A DNA stretch of 64,000 nt from Agathobacter sp. (GTDB lineage: Bacteria; Bacillota; Clostridia; Lachnospirales; Lachnospiraceae): contig JALFLB010000060.1 in the NCBI GenBank assembly GCA_022775045.1, positions 81,455-145,454 of the forward strand, read 5' to 3'. Below, piece by piece: positions 36,986 through 46,269 of the stretch. The first letter of the stretch is position 1. The number at the start of each line of letters is the position of its first letter. The position numbers and the translations under genes are program-made. Below the pieces are notes generated by a model, which made no database searches, had not been told where the DNA came from, and saw only the letters and a program-made list of their open reading frames with translations.

Positions 36986-39100
36986 ATGAAATTTCATTTT
37001 ACCACACAGGAGTTATCCAATTTTGAGGAAAACATCCGACGCGAATGGGCAATGACCAACGGAATTGGCGGTTATGCCGGCGGATCTATCATCGGCGCGT
37101 GCAACCGCACACATCAGGGATACCTGATTGCAAGTCTGCATCCGCCTGTAGAACGCTTTCTGGTCTTCTCTAAAACAAACGAATGCCTGTTGCAAAACGG
37201 CAGTCTCTTTGATCTAACCACAGCGCAGCATGCTGGGGATACCATTGCCCAGACTGTTATTGAAACATCCGATATACCAGAGGAATATAAGCGGCCGGAC
37301 ACGGTCAATGTCGCATCGGACTTTGCCCCTCGCCGGCCTGTTTATACGCAGGGGCAGCGCTATCTGACAGATTTTATTTATGACGGAACCGTCTCCTTCC
37401 GATATCAGGCCGGACAGGTTACCATCGACAAACATCTGGCTCTGGTTCAGGGGGAGAATACTGTTGCAATCTCATACGATATTACAAATGCAGGTTCTGA
37501 AGCAGTATTTACCATCACCCCACTCATGAATTACCGTGATCACAGTGAAAGTTCCAGTCAGGACAGTCTTCAATTCTCAACTGTTTCCAACGACTTTTGC
37601 GGTTTCACGCTTCGCCCGAAAGCTGATCCCAACATACAGATCATTCTTGCCAGCAGCAATGGAACCTGTACGCCGCGCGAAGACTGTTTTGATGTCGATA
37701 TGCAGTATCAAACCGAGGTCGACAATGAGGTTCCAGGACTTGACACCCATTATTGTCCATATGATATCAGTTTTACCATTCCAAAAAAGGCAAGCCTGCA
37801 AATATCCCTGATCTGCTGTGTAGAATCTGATGACCAGGTTTTCGCTTATGGACTTCCTCAGCCGGAACTTGCACACGAACTGATCGAAAAGAAAAAGCGG
37901 TATCTGGACAATCAGATTAAGAATGCCGGATATAAAAACGATGACTTTGCCGGTGCTCTGGTTGTTGCGGCAGACCAATTTATTGCCTACCGCAGTTCCA
38001 CGCAGCTAAAGACTGTTCTCGCAGGGCTTCCATGGTTTACAGACTGGGGCAGAGATACTATGATTGCCTTTTCCGGTCTTACACTGGCAACGAAACGATT
38101 CACTGAGGCAAGAGAAATCCTTCTTACATTTGCAAAATATATCCATCATGGTATGGTTCCAAATATGTTTCCGGACAACGGACAGGCTCCTCTTTATAAT
38201 ACGGCAGATGCCTCTCTTTGGTATTTTTATGCTGTAGACCAGTATCTGAACTACACCGGAGATGCTTCCGATTACCATTTTATTCAAAAAGAAATTTATC
38301 CGGCTCTCAAGGAAATTATCCGTGCCTATCATGACGGTACCGATTTTTCCATCTATATGGATTCCGATTATCTGATCCATGCGGGAAGCGGAATCGATCA
38401 GGTAACCTGGATGGATGTCCGCGTCGGAGACTGGGTCGTTACTCCTCGCCATGGAAAGCCGGTTGAAATCAATGCTCTTTGGTATAACGCACTGCGTGTA
38501 ATGTCAGATTTATCCGCCCACTACGGCGAAGACAACCAGACATATCTTCAGCTTGCAAACTGCGTAAAGGAATCTTTCTGCCGCACCTTTTGGAATCCGG
38601 AAAAACAATGCCTGTATGATGTTGTCGACGGAGACACCAAAGACGACAGCATCCGGCCAAATCAAATTTATGCTGTATCGCTTCCTTATACGATGCTCCC
38701 TGCCGATCAGGCCCTTGCAGTAGTCCGCACCGTAGAAGAACAGCTCTATGCCGGACCTGGAATCCGTTCTCTTTCCAAGGATCACAAAGATTACCACGGA
38801 ATCTATTGCGGCAGCCTTCCAAAGAGGGATGCTGCTTACCACCAGGGAACTGCCTGGGGATATCTGATGGGCGCATTTATTACCGCTTATCTCAAAGTAC
38901 ATGGTCACTCCGAAGAGGCTCGCAAACAAGCTCTTTGCTATCTCGAACCGGTTCGTCATCATCTGACATCAGAAGGTTGTATTGGTTCTCTCTCCGAAAT
39001 ATTTGATGGCGATGCTCCACATACCTGCCGAGGCTGCTATGCTCAGGCCTGGAGTGTAGGAGAAATTCTCCGATGTTATACGGAAGATATCTTAAAATAA
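36986..39100 (+). CDS. Amylo-alpha-1,6-glucosidase / glycogen debranching enzyme
   Basis: A 704-residue cytosolic enzyme that removes alpha-1,6 branches in glycogen. The start MKFHFTTQELSNFEE at 36986 has GGGAGGAA just upstream; the track adds four codons from a TTG. The N-terminal domain has NGIGGYAGGSIIGACNRTHQGYLIAS. The C-terminal (alpha/alpha)6 domain has LPWFTDWGRDTMIAFSGL, the signature with the catalytic aspartate, and GLGSLSEIFDG-like and GCYAQAWSVGE endings. It stands alone, apart from other glycogen genes. An extended -10 (TGATACAAT) lies about 30 nt upstream. No transferase domain is present, so it is the glucosidase-only bacterial type. Confidence 0.92.
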   Translation: MKFHFTTQELSNFEENIRREWAMTNGIGGYAGGSIIGACNRTHQGYLIASLHPPVERFLVFSKTNECLLQNGSLFDLTTAQHAGDTIAQTVIETSDIPEEYKRPDTVNVASDFAPRRPVYTQGQRYLTDFIYDGTVSFRYQAGQVTIDKHLALVQGENTVAISYDITNAGSEAVFTITPLMNYRDHSESSSQDSLQFSTVSNDFCGFTLRPKADPNIQIILASSNGTCTPREDCFDVDMQYQTEVDNEVPGLDTHYCPYDISFTIPKKASLQISLICCVESDDQVFAYGLPQPELAHELIEKKKRYLDNQIKNAGYKNDDFAGALVVAADQFIAYRSSTQLKTVLAGLPWFTDWGRDTMIAFSGLTLATKRFTEAREILLTFAKYIHHGMVPNMFPDNGQAPLYNTADASLWYFYAVDQYLNYTGDASDYHFIQKEIYPALKEIIRAYHDGTDFSIYMDSDYLIHAGSGIDQVTWMDVRVGDWVVTPRHGKPVEINALWYNALRVMSDLSAHYGEDNQTYLQLANCVKESFCRTFWNPEKQCLYDVVDGDTKDDSIRPNQIYAVSLPYTMLPADQALAVVRTVEEQLYAGPGIRSLSKDHKDYHGIYCGSLPKRDAAYHQGTAWGYLMGAFITAYLKVHGHSEEARKQALCYLEPVRHHLTSEGCIGSLSEIFDGDAPHTCRGCYAQAWSVGEILRCYTEDILK

Positions 39101-39104
39101 TCAT

Positions 39105-39146
39105 TATGACTCCTGCCAATCGATTGAAATTGGTTAGGAGTCATAA
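39105..39146 (+). terminator. Hairpin after the debranching enzyme gene
   Basis: TATGACTCCT and AGGAGTCATA form a 10-bp stem with an inner CCAAT/ATTGG pair, 5 nt after the stop. There is no T run, so it may work poorly as a terminator or instead protect the 3' end. Confidence 0.5.
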
Positions 39147-39160
39147 ATTCAAAAAAGTCC

Positions 39161-39189
39161 TTGACAATTATATTATAGCTCTGTATAAT
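39161..39189 (+). promoter_or_regulatory. Consensus promoter of the tRNA pair
   Basis: TTGACA and TATAAT, both perfect consensus, are separated by exactly 17 nt. It lies about 54 nt before tRNA-Phe. Confidence 0.85.
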
Positions 39190-39242
39190 AATTTATGTTC
39201 CGCGTGAGATTTCTCACAGCGACATGCAGGATTTCTTACGAC

Positions 39243-39315
<73 letters not shown>

Positions 39316-39320
39316 TTTAT

Positions 39321-39391
39321 GCGGGTGTAGTTCAATGGTAGAACACCAGCCTTCCAAGCTGGATACGTGGGTTCGATTCCCATCACCCGCT
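39321..39391 (+). tRNA. tRNA-Gly (UCC)
   Basis: Acceptor GCGGGTG/CACCCGC, anticodon stem CCAGC/GCTGG with loop CTTCCAA (anticodon TCC), T loop TTCGATT, discriminator T as expected for glycine. CCA is not encoded. It is separated from tRNA-Phe by five bases and shares its promoter. Confidence 0.96.
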
Positions 39392-39400
39392 CTATTTTCT

Positions 39401-39432
39401 AGAGGAACCATTTGTAAATGGTTTCTCTTTTT
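39401..39432 (+). terminator. Terminator of the tRNA pair
   Basis: AGAGGAACCATTT-GT-AAATGGTTTCTCT is a nearly perfect stem followed by TTTT. Confidence 0.8.
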
Positions 39433-39439
39433 GTTTATT

Positions 39440-39477
39440 AAAAAGGAAAGGAACGTCTTCCGACATTCCTTTCCTTT
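39440..39477 (-). terminator. Terminator of the DUF6465-like/HPr-like genes
   Basis: AAAGGAAAGGAA and TTCCTTTCCTTT form a perfect 12-bp stem with a 12-nt loop. The minus strand then runs into TTTTT. It is convergent with the tRNA terminator. Confidence 0.7.
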
Positions 39478-39507
39478 CTTTTATATCATTTAAAATCTAA
39501 GATCATT

Positions 39508-39963
39508 TTAGAATAAATCTACACTACCGGAAAACTTATCATTGATAACATAATATGCCTTATACTCTTCCGGCTTAACGTAAATATTTAAGGTTCTGAT
39601 GCATCCAGCACGATGTCCCTCTGCTACAAACTGAGCCTTAACTTTATCCTCAAGTGAAACAAGACTCGTTTCCACGCTCTGATACTGGAGTACGATATCT
39701 GTCTTTGCTGCTTCCTTTTCCTTCTTAGCGGTTGTCTTCTTAGCAGACTTCTTAACCGTCTTCTTAACTTCCTCAGTTTTCTTTTCCGCTGCCTCTACTG
39801 CAGCCTCAGCCTTTTCCTCAACCTTTTCAACCGTCTTGGCTGCAGCTGTCTCAACCTTCTCTGCCACAGCTTCAACTGTCTTTGCTGCTTCCTGAACAGT
39901 TTCCTTCACTTCAGGCTTCACTGCCTTAGCCACTGCATTTGCCTTATTATACTTTTTCTGCAT
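39508..39963 (-). CDS. DUF6465-like protein with Lys/Ala/Glu-rich helical arm
   Basis: A 151-residue protein in two parts. Residues 10-88 are a highly charged Ala/Lys/Glu/Val repeat arm (KTVEAVAEKVETAAAKTVEK, KKSAKKTTAKK), histone-like or coiled-coil in composition. Residues about 90-151 form a small domain ending in TLNIYVKPEEYKAYYVINDKFSGSVDLF, which matches my memory of DUF6465, a Lachnospiraceae family of unknown function. AAGGAGG lies 7 nt before the ATG. The basic arm suggests nucleic acid or cell-wall binding, but nothing proves it. Confidence 0.75.
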   Translation of the reverse strand: MQKKYNKANAVAKAVKPEVKETVQEAAKTVEAVAEKVETAAAKTVEKVEEKAEAAVEAAEKKTEEVKKTVKKSAKKTTAKKEKEAAKTDIVLQYQSVETSLVSLEDKVKAQFVAEGHRAGCIRTLNIYVKPEEYKAYYVINDKFSGSVDLF

Positions 39964-39991
39964 AATGAACCTCCTTCATTTCATCTCAAAA

Positions 39992-40246
39992 TTATTCACA
40001 TACTAAAAATTTCTCAATTGCAATAAGTGCTTCCTGCTCATCTGAACCTTCTGTCACAATGTCAACAGACATTCCCTCAGATGGATTGAAAGCCATAATT
40101 CCCATAATGCTCTTTGCATTAATCCGACGATTGTCGCTCTCTAATATAATGTCGCTATCAAACTTGCAGGCAACCTGAACAAGTTCAGCAATAGGATTAT
40201 CATGTTGTTTCGCAACATTAGAAACGATCACATTTTTCTTACTCAT
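39992..40246 (-). CDS. HPr-like phosphocarrier protein with altered active site
   Basis: An 84-residue HPr-fold protein. Counting from Met1, His15 is in place, the residue HPr uses to carry phosphate from enzyme I. Ser46 is also present inside KSIMG, the site for HPr kinase. The normal HARP active-site motif (His15-Ala-Arg17-Pro18) is replaced by HDNP, losing Arg17, which stabilises phosphohistidine. The protein may therefore be poor in sugar phosphotransfer yet still serve regulation, somewhat like Bacillus Crh, which lacks His15. A gene for HPr kinase is in this window. It is likely cotranscribed with the DUF6465-like gene 28 nt downstream. Confidence 0.82.
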   Translation of the reverse strand: MSKKNVIVSNVAKQHDNPIAELVQVACKFDSDIILESDNRRINAKSIMGIMAFNPSEGMSVDIVTEGSDEQEALIAIEKFLVCE

Positions 40247-40415
40247 ACGCTCTCCCTTTCAAGTTCTGTACCACATACAAGAAAAATATATATCACTTCT
40301 ACCTCATTTGCAATATATGAACTTTATTTCTGTTAAAGTTTCACGAAGGAAACATTTACTAACTATGAGAATTGTTCAATTTCACAACGAAAGCAAATGA
40401 AAAATACATGTAAAA

Positions 40416-42947
40416 TTAGTGATCTAAATAAGTAAAGAAAATATTTCCCGCATTTTCAAACCACTTATCTGCATCTTCAAAGCTCTTTGACTCTGTTTTT
40501 TGCGTTGCAGGATTATAATAGTAAATTCTGCTCGCAGAATATCCCGTTACCAATACCGCACTATTTTCCCCCGTCATCGCAAATACCGGACTCCCCTTGC
40601 TGACATAAAAGATAATTTCATCAACTGTGCAACCAGATACATCCAGCACTACAGAATCCTTTAGGGTACTCTCGATTGCACTCTTTGGCGTAGCACCATT
40701 ATCAATCAGTTCTTTCACGCTTAGACCCATATCGTGATAATTTAATAGTGCACTGACCGCCTGAACAACGGTGGAAGAATTGCGGTCCGCATCATTTACT
40801 TTCATACCCGAAAAAGCATTCTGAGCAGATTTGCGTGCCCGCATCCATACATACTGCTGATTCGAATTCACAACCACTCCCATATTCTCATTTGCACAAA
40901 TGATTGCATCCGATATACTTTCTGTTGCCAGAATAACATTACCCTTTTGATATACATAAAACCGTTCCTGTCCATTCTTTTCCTCCAAAGAAAGGGTTCT
41001 CGGTTGTTCTAGCAGCACTGCTTTTGCGGTTATCATTTTCATTTTTTTCGGCTCCGCAGAATTTTTCATTACCAGCTGATATTGCGTCTCCTTGATATCG
41101 GTAACGGTTGATGCAACAGAAACCTTCTCTTCCGTATCTGCCTCCCGGTTCATAATGGAATCCGTTCCCGCAGAAACGTAACGCCCACCGGTCTTTTTCA
41201 TCAGCTGAACAACGATCGTATAATCCTCCACTTGAATTGCCTCGATTTTTCCACTTTGCGGCTGATACTCTTTTAATATATTATGCGAACCCTCCGATGT
41301 GCCCATGATCTTAAGGCGTGCCATTGGAAAAACTGTTTTTCCGGCCGCTGTTACCGCCACTTTATCTTTTTCTGCCGCTCCATAAATAAAATCGTCATCA
41401 ATAAAACCAAGAGGCTGCAGATAGCATCCCTTCTCTTCTTTCACTTCATACACAGAACCATCCTTTAAATCCATCAGATGTATCGTTTCACTCTGATACT
41501 CTTTTTCACTTTCAATCCAAGCAAAATACTGATTCGAATCAGAAATCTTATAGCAGTTTTCTGTCAGATTCTCCACAACAGCCGTAGTCGTAAGTGTATT
41601 AATATCCACACTGTACAGATTATTATTCATCATCAGATAAAGACTACCCTGGTCATTCACATACAGAAGCTGTCCCATCTGCGTTTTTAAAATTTCATAC
41701 GATTGGTCAGAAGGAATAAACACTTCCTCTTCAATGGTATGCACAATTCCATCATAATGATAAACCGCAGTGCCGACTTCTCCCTCATGGTTTCCACGGT
41801 TCATATAACCGTAAACAACAAAATCCACGCTGCCCGCTTCATCAACTCTTGCAATCTTAATGTCATGCTGATCCCAGTTATCCCGCATGTCCATTCCCTC
41901 TGCGCCGCGAAAACTAAACACCTGCACGATCTTATTATTAATGCGGTCAAAACACCAGAGTTCTCCCTCCTGTACAAAAGCGATCACATCCCCGGCTTCA
42001 CTCACCGCATACTCAATCTTCTTATCTCGAATACCAAGCTGAATCCGGTTATTATCTGAAACAAAACTGTTCTCTCCCCGGAAAATCTGATTCATGGTAC
42101 GTTCAAAATTGAGCACATACATCCGGGTCTGCGTCATGCGAAGCCTGTAATATTCTTCAATGTTGTAATACTCTGTCTGCCCATTGTCACCCGTACTGGT
42201 TACCACATACTGAAGTGTAATGACATTGTAAGAATCATTGATCTCTTTAAACGAAGCATTGACTTCCCCAATCTTTTGCGGATTAAAATCGGCCCATGTA
42301 ATCTGCTTTAATGTACAACCGAGATCCACATAATTTAATGAACTGGTATCCCCGGTCGCCGGATCCATATAGCGGGAAATAAACTTGTCCGCATCTTCCC
42401 GAAAGGTATACTCATGAAACTGCAGTGCAAAATCCATACACTCCTTCGTATAGCACTCCTCTGTCTGCATCAGTCGCGTGTAATAATACCAATCCTTTTT
42501 TCCTGACGCAAGCGTAAAAATGAGTTGATACTCCTGATTATTTTCCAGAAGATTCTGAATCATCAACTCTGCTTTCATCTCATTTCCTTTTTGTGTGTAA
42601 TCCGTCACCACATTCTTAGCAATCAGACGCTCTCCATCCATGCTGCGAATCTCATAACTGAGTCCATCAATCTTCATGCCATATGTCAATATAGAAATCG
42701 GCAATAAACGCTTATTATCCACTGGTACAATGGTATCCCGCATTGCTGCCACATCCATTTTCGTCACATAGCCATGCAGCTGGGCAACTACAGTATCTCC
42801 CTGATAGCACTGGACCACCGGCAGCGTAGCCTCTTCCATCGTGGTAGTCAGATCTTTATTATCCTGATTTGTAGTAATACTAAATATAATCAGTGCTGCC
42901 AGAAAAAGCACTGACAGCACAACTGGTTTTATTACCTTCTTACTCAT
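40416..42947 (-). CDS. Large membrane-anchored protein with degenerate C39-like domain
   Basis: I cannot name this 843-residue protein. One N-terminal membrane helix (VVLSVLFLAALIIFSI, residues about 8-24) is followed by a long extracytoplasmic region. Residues about 290-560 look like beta-propeller blades (GELWCFDRINNKIVQVF, GSLYLMMNNNLYSVDINT). The last 120 residues resemble a papain-like peptidase C39-type fold (STVVQAVSALLNYHDMGLSVKEL, VDEIIFYVSKGSPVFAMTGE, AVLVTGYSASRIYYYNP). The cysteine expected before the helix is serine and the histidine before VLVTGY is missing, so it is probably inactive. An Arg/Cys-tailed protein gene precedes it by 56 nt. Confidence 0.6.
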   Translation of the reverse strand: MSKKVIKPVVLSVLFLAALIIFSITTNQDNKDLTTTMEEATLPVVQCYQGDTVVAQLHGYVTKMDVAAMRDTIVPVDNKRLLPISILTYGMKIDGLSYEIRSMDGERLIAKNVVTDYTQKGNEMKAELMIQNLLENNQEYQLIFTLASGKKDWYYYTRLMQTEECYTKECMDFALQFHEYTFREDADKFISRYMDPATGDTSSLNYVDLGCTLKQITWADFNPQKIGEVNASFKEINDSYNVITLQYVVTSTGDNGQTEYYNIEEYYRLRMTQTRMYVLNFERTMNQIFRGENSFVSDNNRIQLGIRDKKIEYAVSEAGDVIAFVQEGELWCFDRINNKIVQVFSFRGAEGMDMRDNWDQHDIKIARVDEAGSVDFVVYGYMNRGNHEGEVGTAVYHYDGIVHTIEEEVFIPSDQSYEILKTQMGQLLYVNDQGSLYLMMNNNLYSVDINTLTTTAVVENLTENCYKISDSNQYFAWIESEKEYQSETIHLMDLKDGSVYEVKEEKGCYLQPLGFIDDDFIYGAAEKDKVAVTAAGKTVFPMARLKIMGTSEGSHNILKEYQPQSGKIEAIQVEDYTIVVQLMKKTGGRYVSAGTDSIMNREADTEEKVSVASTVTDIKETQYQLVMKNSAEPKKMKMITAKAVLLEQPRTLSLEEKNGQERFYVYQKGNVILATESISDAIICANENMGVVVNSNQQYVWMRARKSAQNAFSGMKVNDADRNSSTVVQAVSALLNYHDMGLSVKELIDNGATPKSAIESTLKDSVVLDVSGCTVDEIIFYVSKGSPVFAMTGENSAVLVTGYSASRIYYYNPATQKTESKSFEDADKWFENAGNIFFTYLDH

Positions 42948-43003
42948 TTATCTATCCTTCATCACAACTGTGCACCACACAGTTTACTTCGCTCTGCACT
43001 TAC

Positions 43004-43468
43004 TTACATCCATCTCCGGCATCTACGATGCCTACAGCGCCTCCGGTAAAGTTCGGTCCCAAAAAGAACACCCACCATGCTACAAAGCCAGTTATCCCGG
43101 CAGTCACCGCGCCCCTGTGCCCTCATATGCTCTCCTGAAATCGACATCGGCACCATATCAAAATAGACTTGCTTGCGTGTTCCTTTCTCCAAAACATCGC
43201 TACTTTCCAACAGTTTCTGGTAAAGGCTGTCTATCTCCATCTGAATCATCAGCCGGTCCGGTTCCTCATCATAAATCCTGCTTCCTTCGTACTCCAATTG
43301 ATCCAGCCTATCCTCCACAAGCTCCATGATTTTCCTTGTTTCAGCCGGAAAATAGGTTTTCATCCGTTCCATATCCTTCTCATACTCCATCTCAGTCAGG
43401 TACAAATTACTGATTGGATAAGCCATATAAAAAGGCATCTTCGGGTACAAATCATCTCGATAATCCAC
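43004..43468 (-). CDS. Hypothetical protein with Arg/Cys-rich tail
   Basis: A 154-residue protein starting at GTG 43468 with GGAG 7 nt upstream. The first 100 residues are helical and acidic (MEYEKDMERMKTYFPAETRK, VEDRLDQLEYEGSRIYDEE). A hydrophobic stretch (NWLCSMVGVLFGTELY) leads to RRRCRHRRCRRWM at the C-terminus. I recall similar RRRCRxRxCRRW tails in small Lachnospiraceae proteins with unknown function; a spore or envelope surface role is speculation. It precedes the large C39-like protein gene. Confidence 0.55.
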   Translation of the reverse strand: MDYRDDLYPKMPFYMAYPISNLYLTEMEYEKDMERMKTYFPAETRKIMELVEDRLDQLEYEGSRIYDEEPDRLMIQMEIDSLYQKLLESSDVLEKGTRKQVYFDMVPMSISGEHMRAQGRGDCRDNWLCSMVGVLFGTELYRRRCRHRRCRRWM

Positions 43469-43531
43469 GTGCGCACTCCAAACTGTTATCAGTATAAACT
43501 ATGCAGTGCACATAACATGGGTTCCTGATTC

Positions 43532-45790
43532 CTATTTATCAATCCTCCTTAAGACAATTCTGTCATATTTTTTATAATTCTCATGAATCATTTTCGTCTC
43601 CAGTTTCTCATCTGCCCCCTTCGAAAAAGCATACAGATTGTAAACACCTTCCCGATAGGAATAATCTTCTCCATTGTCCTGAAAATGCTCGTAGGATGCT
43701 GCCCCCGGAGTTGCGAGCATATAAAGAGTATCATATGGCTTTTCACCCACGTAATTTATCACATCATAAGTCGGTATCATGCTTCCTGCCTTCATGTAGA
43801 TTGGACACATATCCAAAGGTGCATCTCTGAGAATATACTGGCTGCCAGACTTTTTCTCCCCCGTCCAGTAATCATACCAGTCTCCCTCCGGCAGATAAAC
43901 CATTTTTTGGGTTGCTCCCTGCTCTAAAACAGGCGCAACCAAAAGATTTTCTCCCACTAAAAATTCCCCGTTAAGATTATGAGTCTCTGGATCATCCTCA
44001 TAGTGCAACACCAGCGGGCGCATCACAGGAAGTCCCGTTTTCTCTCCCTGATAAAACAAATCATATAGATACGGAAGAAACTGATAGCGAAGCTTCACAT
44101 ACTTGCGGTAAATATTCACTACTTCATTGCCAAACAGCCACGGCTCCTGTCTTTTTGAGCCTTTGGAAGAATGGTTTCGAAAAAGGGGAGAAAAACACGC
44201 AGCCTCCACCCAGCGCGTCAAAAGCTCCGGTGTCACATCTGCACCAAACCCGCCAACATCCGTACCACAGAACGCAAATCCACTCATACCAAGGTTACAC
44301 AGTTGCGGAACAAGCATCTGAAGGTGGGACCACAGGCTCTGGTTATCACCGGTCCATACCGTTGAATATTTTTGTGTTCCCGCATAACAGGCACGTGTGA
44401 TAACAAAAGGGCGCTTATCCGAAATCATACGCAATCCGTCAAAAGTTGCTTTACTCATATAATGCCCATACACATTGTGCATCTCTGCGTGATTCGTCTG
44501 ACGCTCTCCATCGTGAAACACTACGTCTTCCGGAAGTTCTCCCCGGAAGCTTGCCGGCTCGTTCATGTCATTCCAGATTCCTGCAGCGCCAATCTCCACT
44601 AAGAAACGGTGATGTTCTCCCCACCAGTCCCTTACCTCTTTTCTTCCAAAATCCGGATAGTTAGACTCTCCCGGCCACACCTCATTCGCATAGATTTCAC
44701 CCTGAGCATCCGTGGCGAAATAACCATTCTTTTTCCCTTCATCGTACATGAAGTAACCCTCATCCACTTTCGTTCCGGGATCAATAATTGTTACTGCCTT
44801 ATAGCCCTGCTGCCCCAATTCTGTGAACAGTTCTCCCGGCTCACCAAAATCCTTCTCATTCCATGTAAAAACACGATACCCATCCATATAATCAATATCA
44901 AAATGAATGACATCACACGGAATATCCAATTCACGATATTTGCATGCGACCTCCCGAATCTGCCCGGCATTCTCATATCCCCAGCGGCTCTGCTGATAGC
45001 CAAGAGTCCAAAGCTGTGGCAACGGTGTCGTACCTGTCAGATAGGTGTATTCCTGTACCAGTTCAACGATGGTATCACCGCCCAGAAAATAGAAATCAAG
45101 ATTCCCATTATCAGCTCCATAATAAAAGTATTGTGGATTCTCCTTTCCAAGATTGAGATAACTGTGAAAGGTATTGTCAAAAAAGAGACCGTATGCACCC
45201 TTTTTCTTTTTGCAGATTAAAAAAGGAATTGACTTATACAAAGCCCGATAATCCTCGTTATGTGCCTGAGGAATATCCGAATTCCAATTCTCATACTCAT
45301 AGTTTTTCTTATTAAGAAAACCGCTCTTATCCCCAAGTCCATAGAAATCATCACAAGGATCCATCTCTGCAACCAATTCTACCGAATAGTGCCGCGCACC
45401 CATATTGGAGGTATCGTGTCCCTCCGACTCAAGAATCTGCCGGATCTGCTCACTGACCTCGCCGTCAAACTTACGCCCTCCGCTACAGGTTTTCATCAGA
45501 GGAGTTCCATCCACTTTAGCAAATTCAATTCTAAGATTGTCTCCAATACACACTTTCAGCCGTGCGGTCTCAATCATAATGTTTCCATCCTGCATCACTG
45601 ACGAGAAAACCGTAGGTACAGCTTTTTCCCCCTCAATTGCTTTCGAATAATGCTCCGGCGACCAGCATGGGACAAACACATTCACAATATCCTCACGCAA
45701 AACTGTAATCTCTGCAAGCTGATTCTCATACTGTACACGAATCTTATTTTCACTTACGGTATATGATAAAATCTTTCCCGCTTCTTTCAT
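43532..45790 (-). CDS. GH31 alpha-glucosidase family enzyme
   Basis: A glycoside hydrolase of family GH31, about 752 residues, no signal peptide, so it acts inside the cell on alpha-linked glucosides. The barrel shows WNDMNEPASF with the nucleophile Asp, and the acid/base Asp in VWTGDNQSLWSHL. GISGFAFCGTDVGGFG-type sequence (NLGMSGFAFCGTDVGG) follows. N-terminal galactose-mutarotase-like and C-terminal beta domains flank it. ATG 45790 or the GTG at 45799 could be the start; GGAGGA lies 11 or 2 nt away respectively, so the ATG is preferred. Alpha-glucosidase is likelier than alpha-xylosidase, but the substrate is not certain. Confidence 0.88.
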   Translation of the reverse strand: MKEAGKILSYTVSENKIRVQYENQLAEITVLREDIVNVFVPCWSPEHYSKAIEGEKAVPTVFSSVMQDGNIMIETARLKVCIGDNLRIEFAKVDGTPLMKTCSGGRKFDGEVSEQIRQILESEGHDTSNMGARHYSVELVAEMDPCDDFYGLGDKSGFLNKKNYEYENWNSDIPQAHNEDYRALYKSIPFLICKKKKGAYGLFFDNTFHSYLNLGKENPQYFYYGADNGNLDFYFLGGDTIVELVQEYTYLTGTTPLPQLWTLGYQQSRWGYENAGQIREVACKYRELDIPCDVIHFDIDYMDGYRVFTWNEKDFGEPGELFTELGQQGYKAVTIIDPGTKVDEGYFMYDEGKKNGYFATDAQGEIYANEVWPGESNYPDFGRKEVRDWWGEHHRFLVEIGAAGIWNDMNEPASFRGELPEDVVFHDGERQTNHAEMHNVYGHYMSKATFDGLRMISDKRPFVITRACYAGTQKYSTVWTGDNQSLWSHLQMLVPQLCNLGMSGFAFCGTDVGGFGADVTPELLTRWVEAACFSPLFRNHSSKGSKRQEPWLFGNEVVNIYRKYVKLRYQFLPYLYDLFYQGEKTGLPVMRPLVLHYEDDPETHNLNGEFLVGENLLVAPVLEQGATQKMVYLPEGDWYDYWTGEKKSGSQYILRDAPLDMCPIYMKAGSMIPTYDVINYVGEKPYDTLYMLATPGAASYEHFQDNGEDYSYREGVYNLYAFSKGADEKLETKMIHENYKKYDRIVLRRIDK

Positions 45791-45819
45791 TTCTTCCACT
45801 CTCCTCCGCCTTCATCTGT

Positions 45820-46257
45820 TTATTCCACTGCTGCTTCAGCCGGATCTTCATCGGTAATGTAATCTGCGCTGATATAACCTTCCTGCCCGTTATACAGGAC
45901 TTTCACCCAGCCTTCTTCTTCTCCAATCAGTTCTACCTGCGTCTTAACCGGAAGTACCGTGATGATTGTGCTCTCCTTATCCGGCTCTGTGCGCATATTC
46001 ACACCACTGGTTGTCCATAACAGCTGCACCGTATCCTCTTCCGTTCCCGGATTTTCTGTCACCGGCGGAAGATCAGGATTCATGGTAGACGGTGGCTGGT
46101 TTTCCATCTGAGACTGCTGGGACTGTGTTTCCTTTTCTTTGTTCTTCGTGCCGTGTACATGCACGATTATTGCTGCAATTACTGCGATTAACACAAGACA
46201 GATTGCTGCAAAAATCACTCTGGCAATAATAACATCTTTTCTGTGGCTTTTCTTCAT
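45820..46257 (-). CDS. Membrane-anchored SH3b-domain protein
   Basis: A 145-residue protein with one N-terminal helix (IIARVIFAAICLVLIAVIAAIIVHV), a low-complexity Gln/Pro/Thr linker, and a bacterial SH3 domain at about 78-138 (SGVNMRTEPDKESTIITVLP, GWVKVLYNGQEGYISADYI). Such domains bind peptidoglycan or peptides on the outer face. AAGGAG lies about 9 nt before the ATG. It follows the DUF3737 gene with a short gap and may be cotranscribed with it. Confidence 0.8.
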   Translation of the reverse strand: MKKSHRKDVIIARVIFAAICLVLIAVIAAIIVHVHGTKNKEKETQSQQSQMENQPPSTMNPDLPPVTENPGTEEDTVQLLWTTSGVNMRTEPDKESTIITVLPVKTQVELIGEEEGWVKVLYNGQEGYISADYITDEDPAEAAVE

Positions 46258-46269
46258 ACCCTCTTCTCC

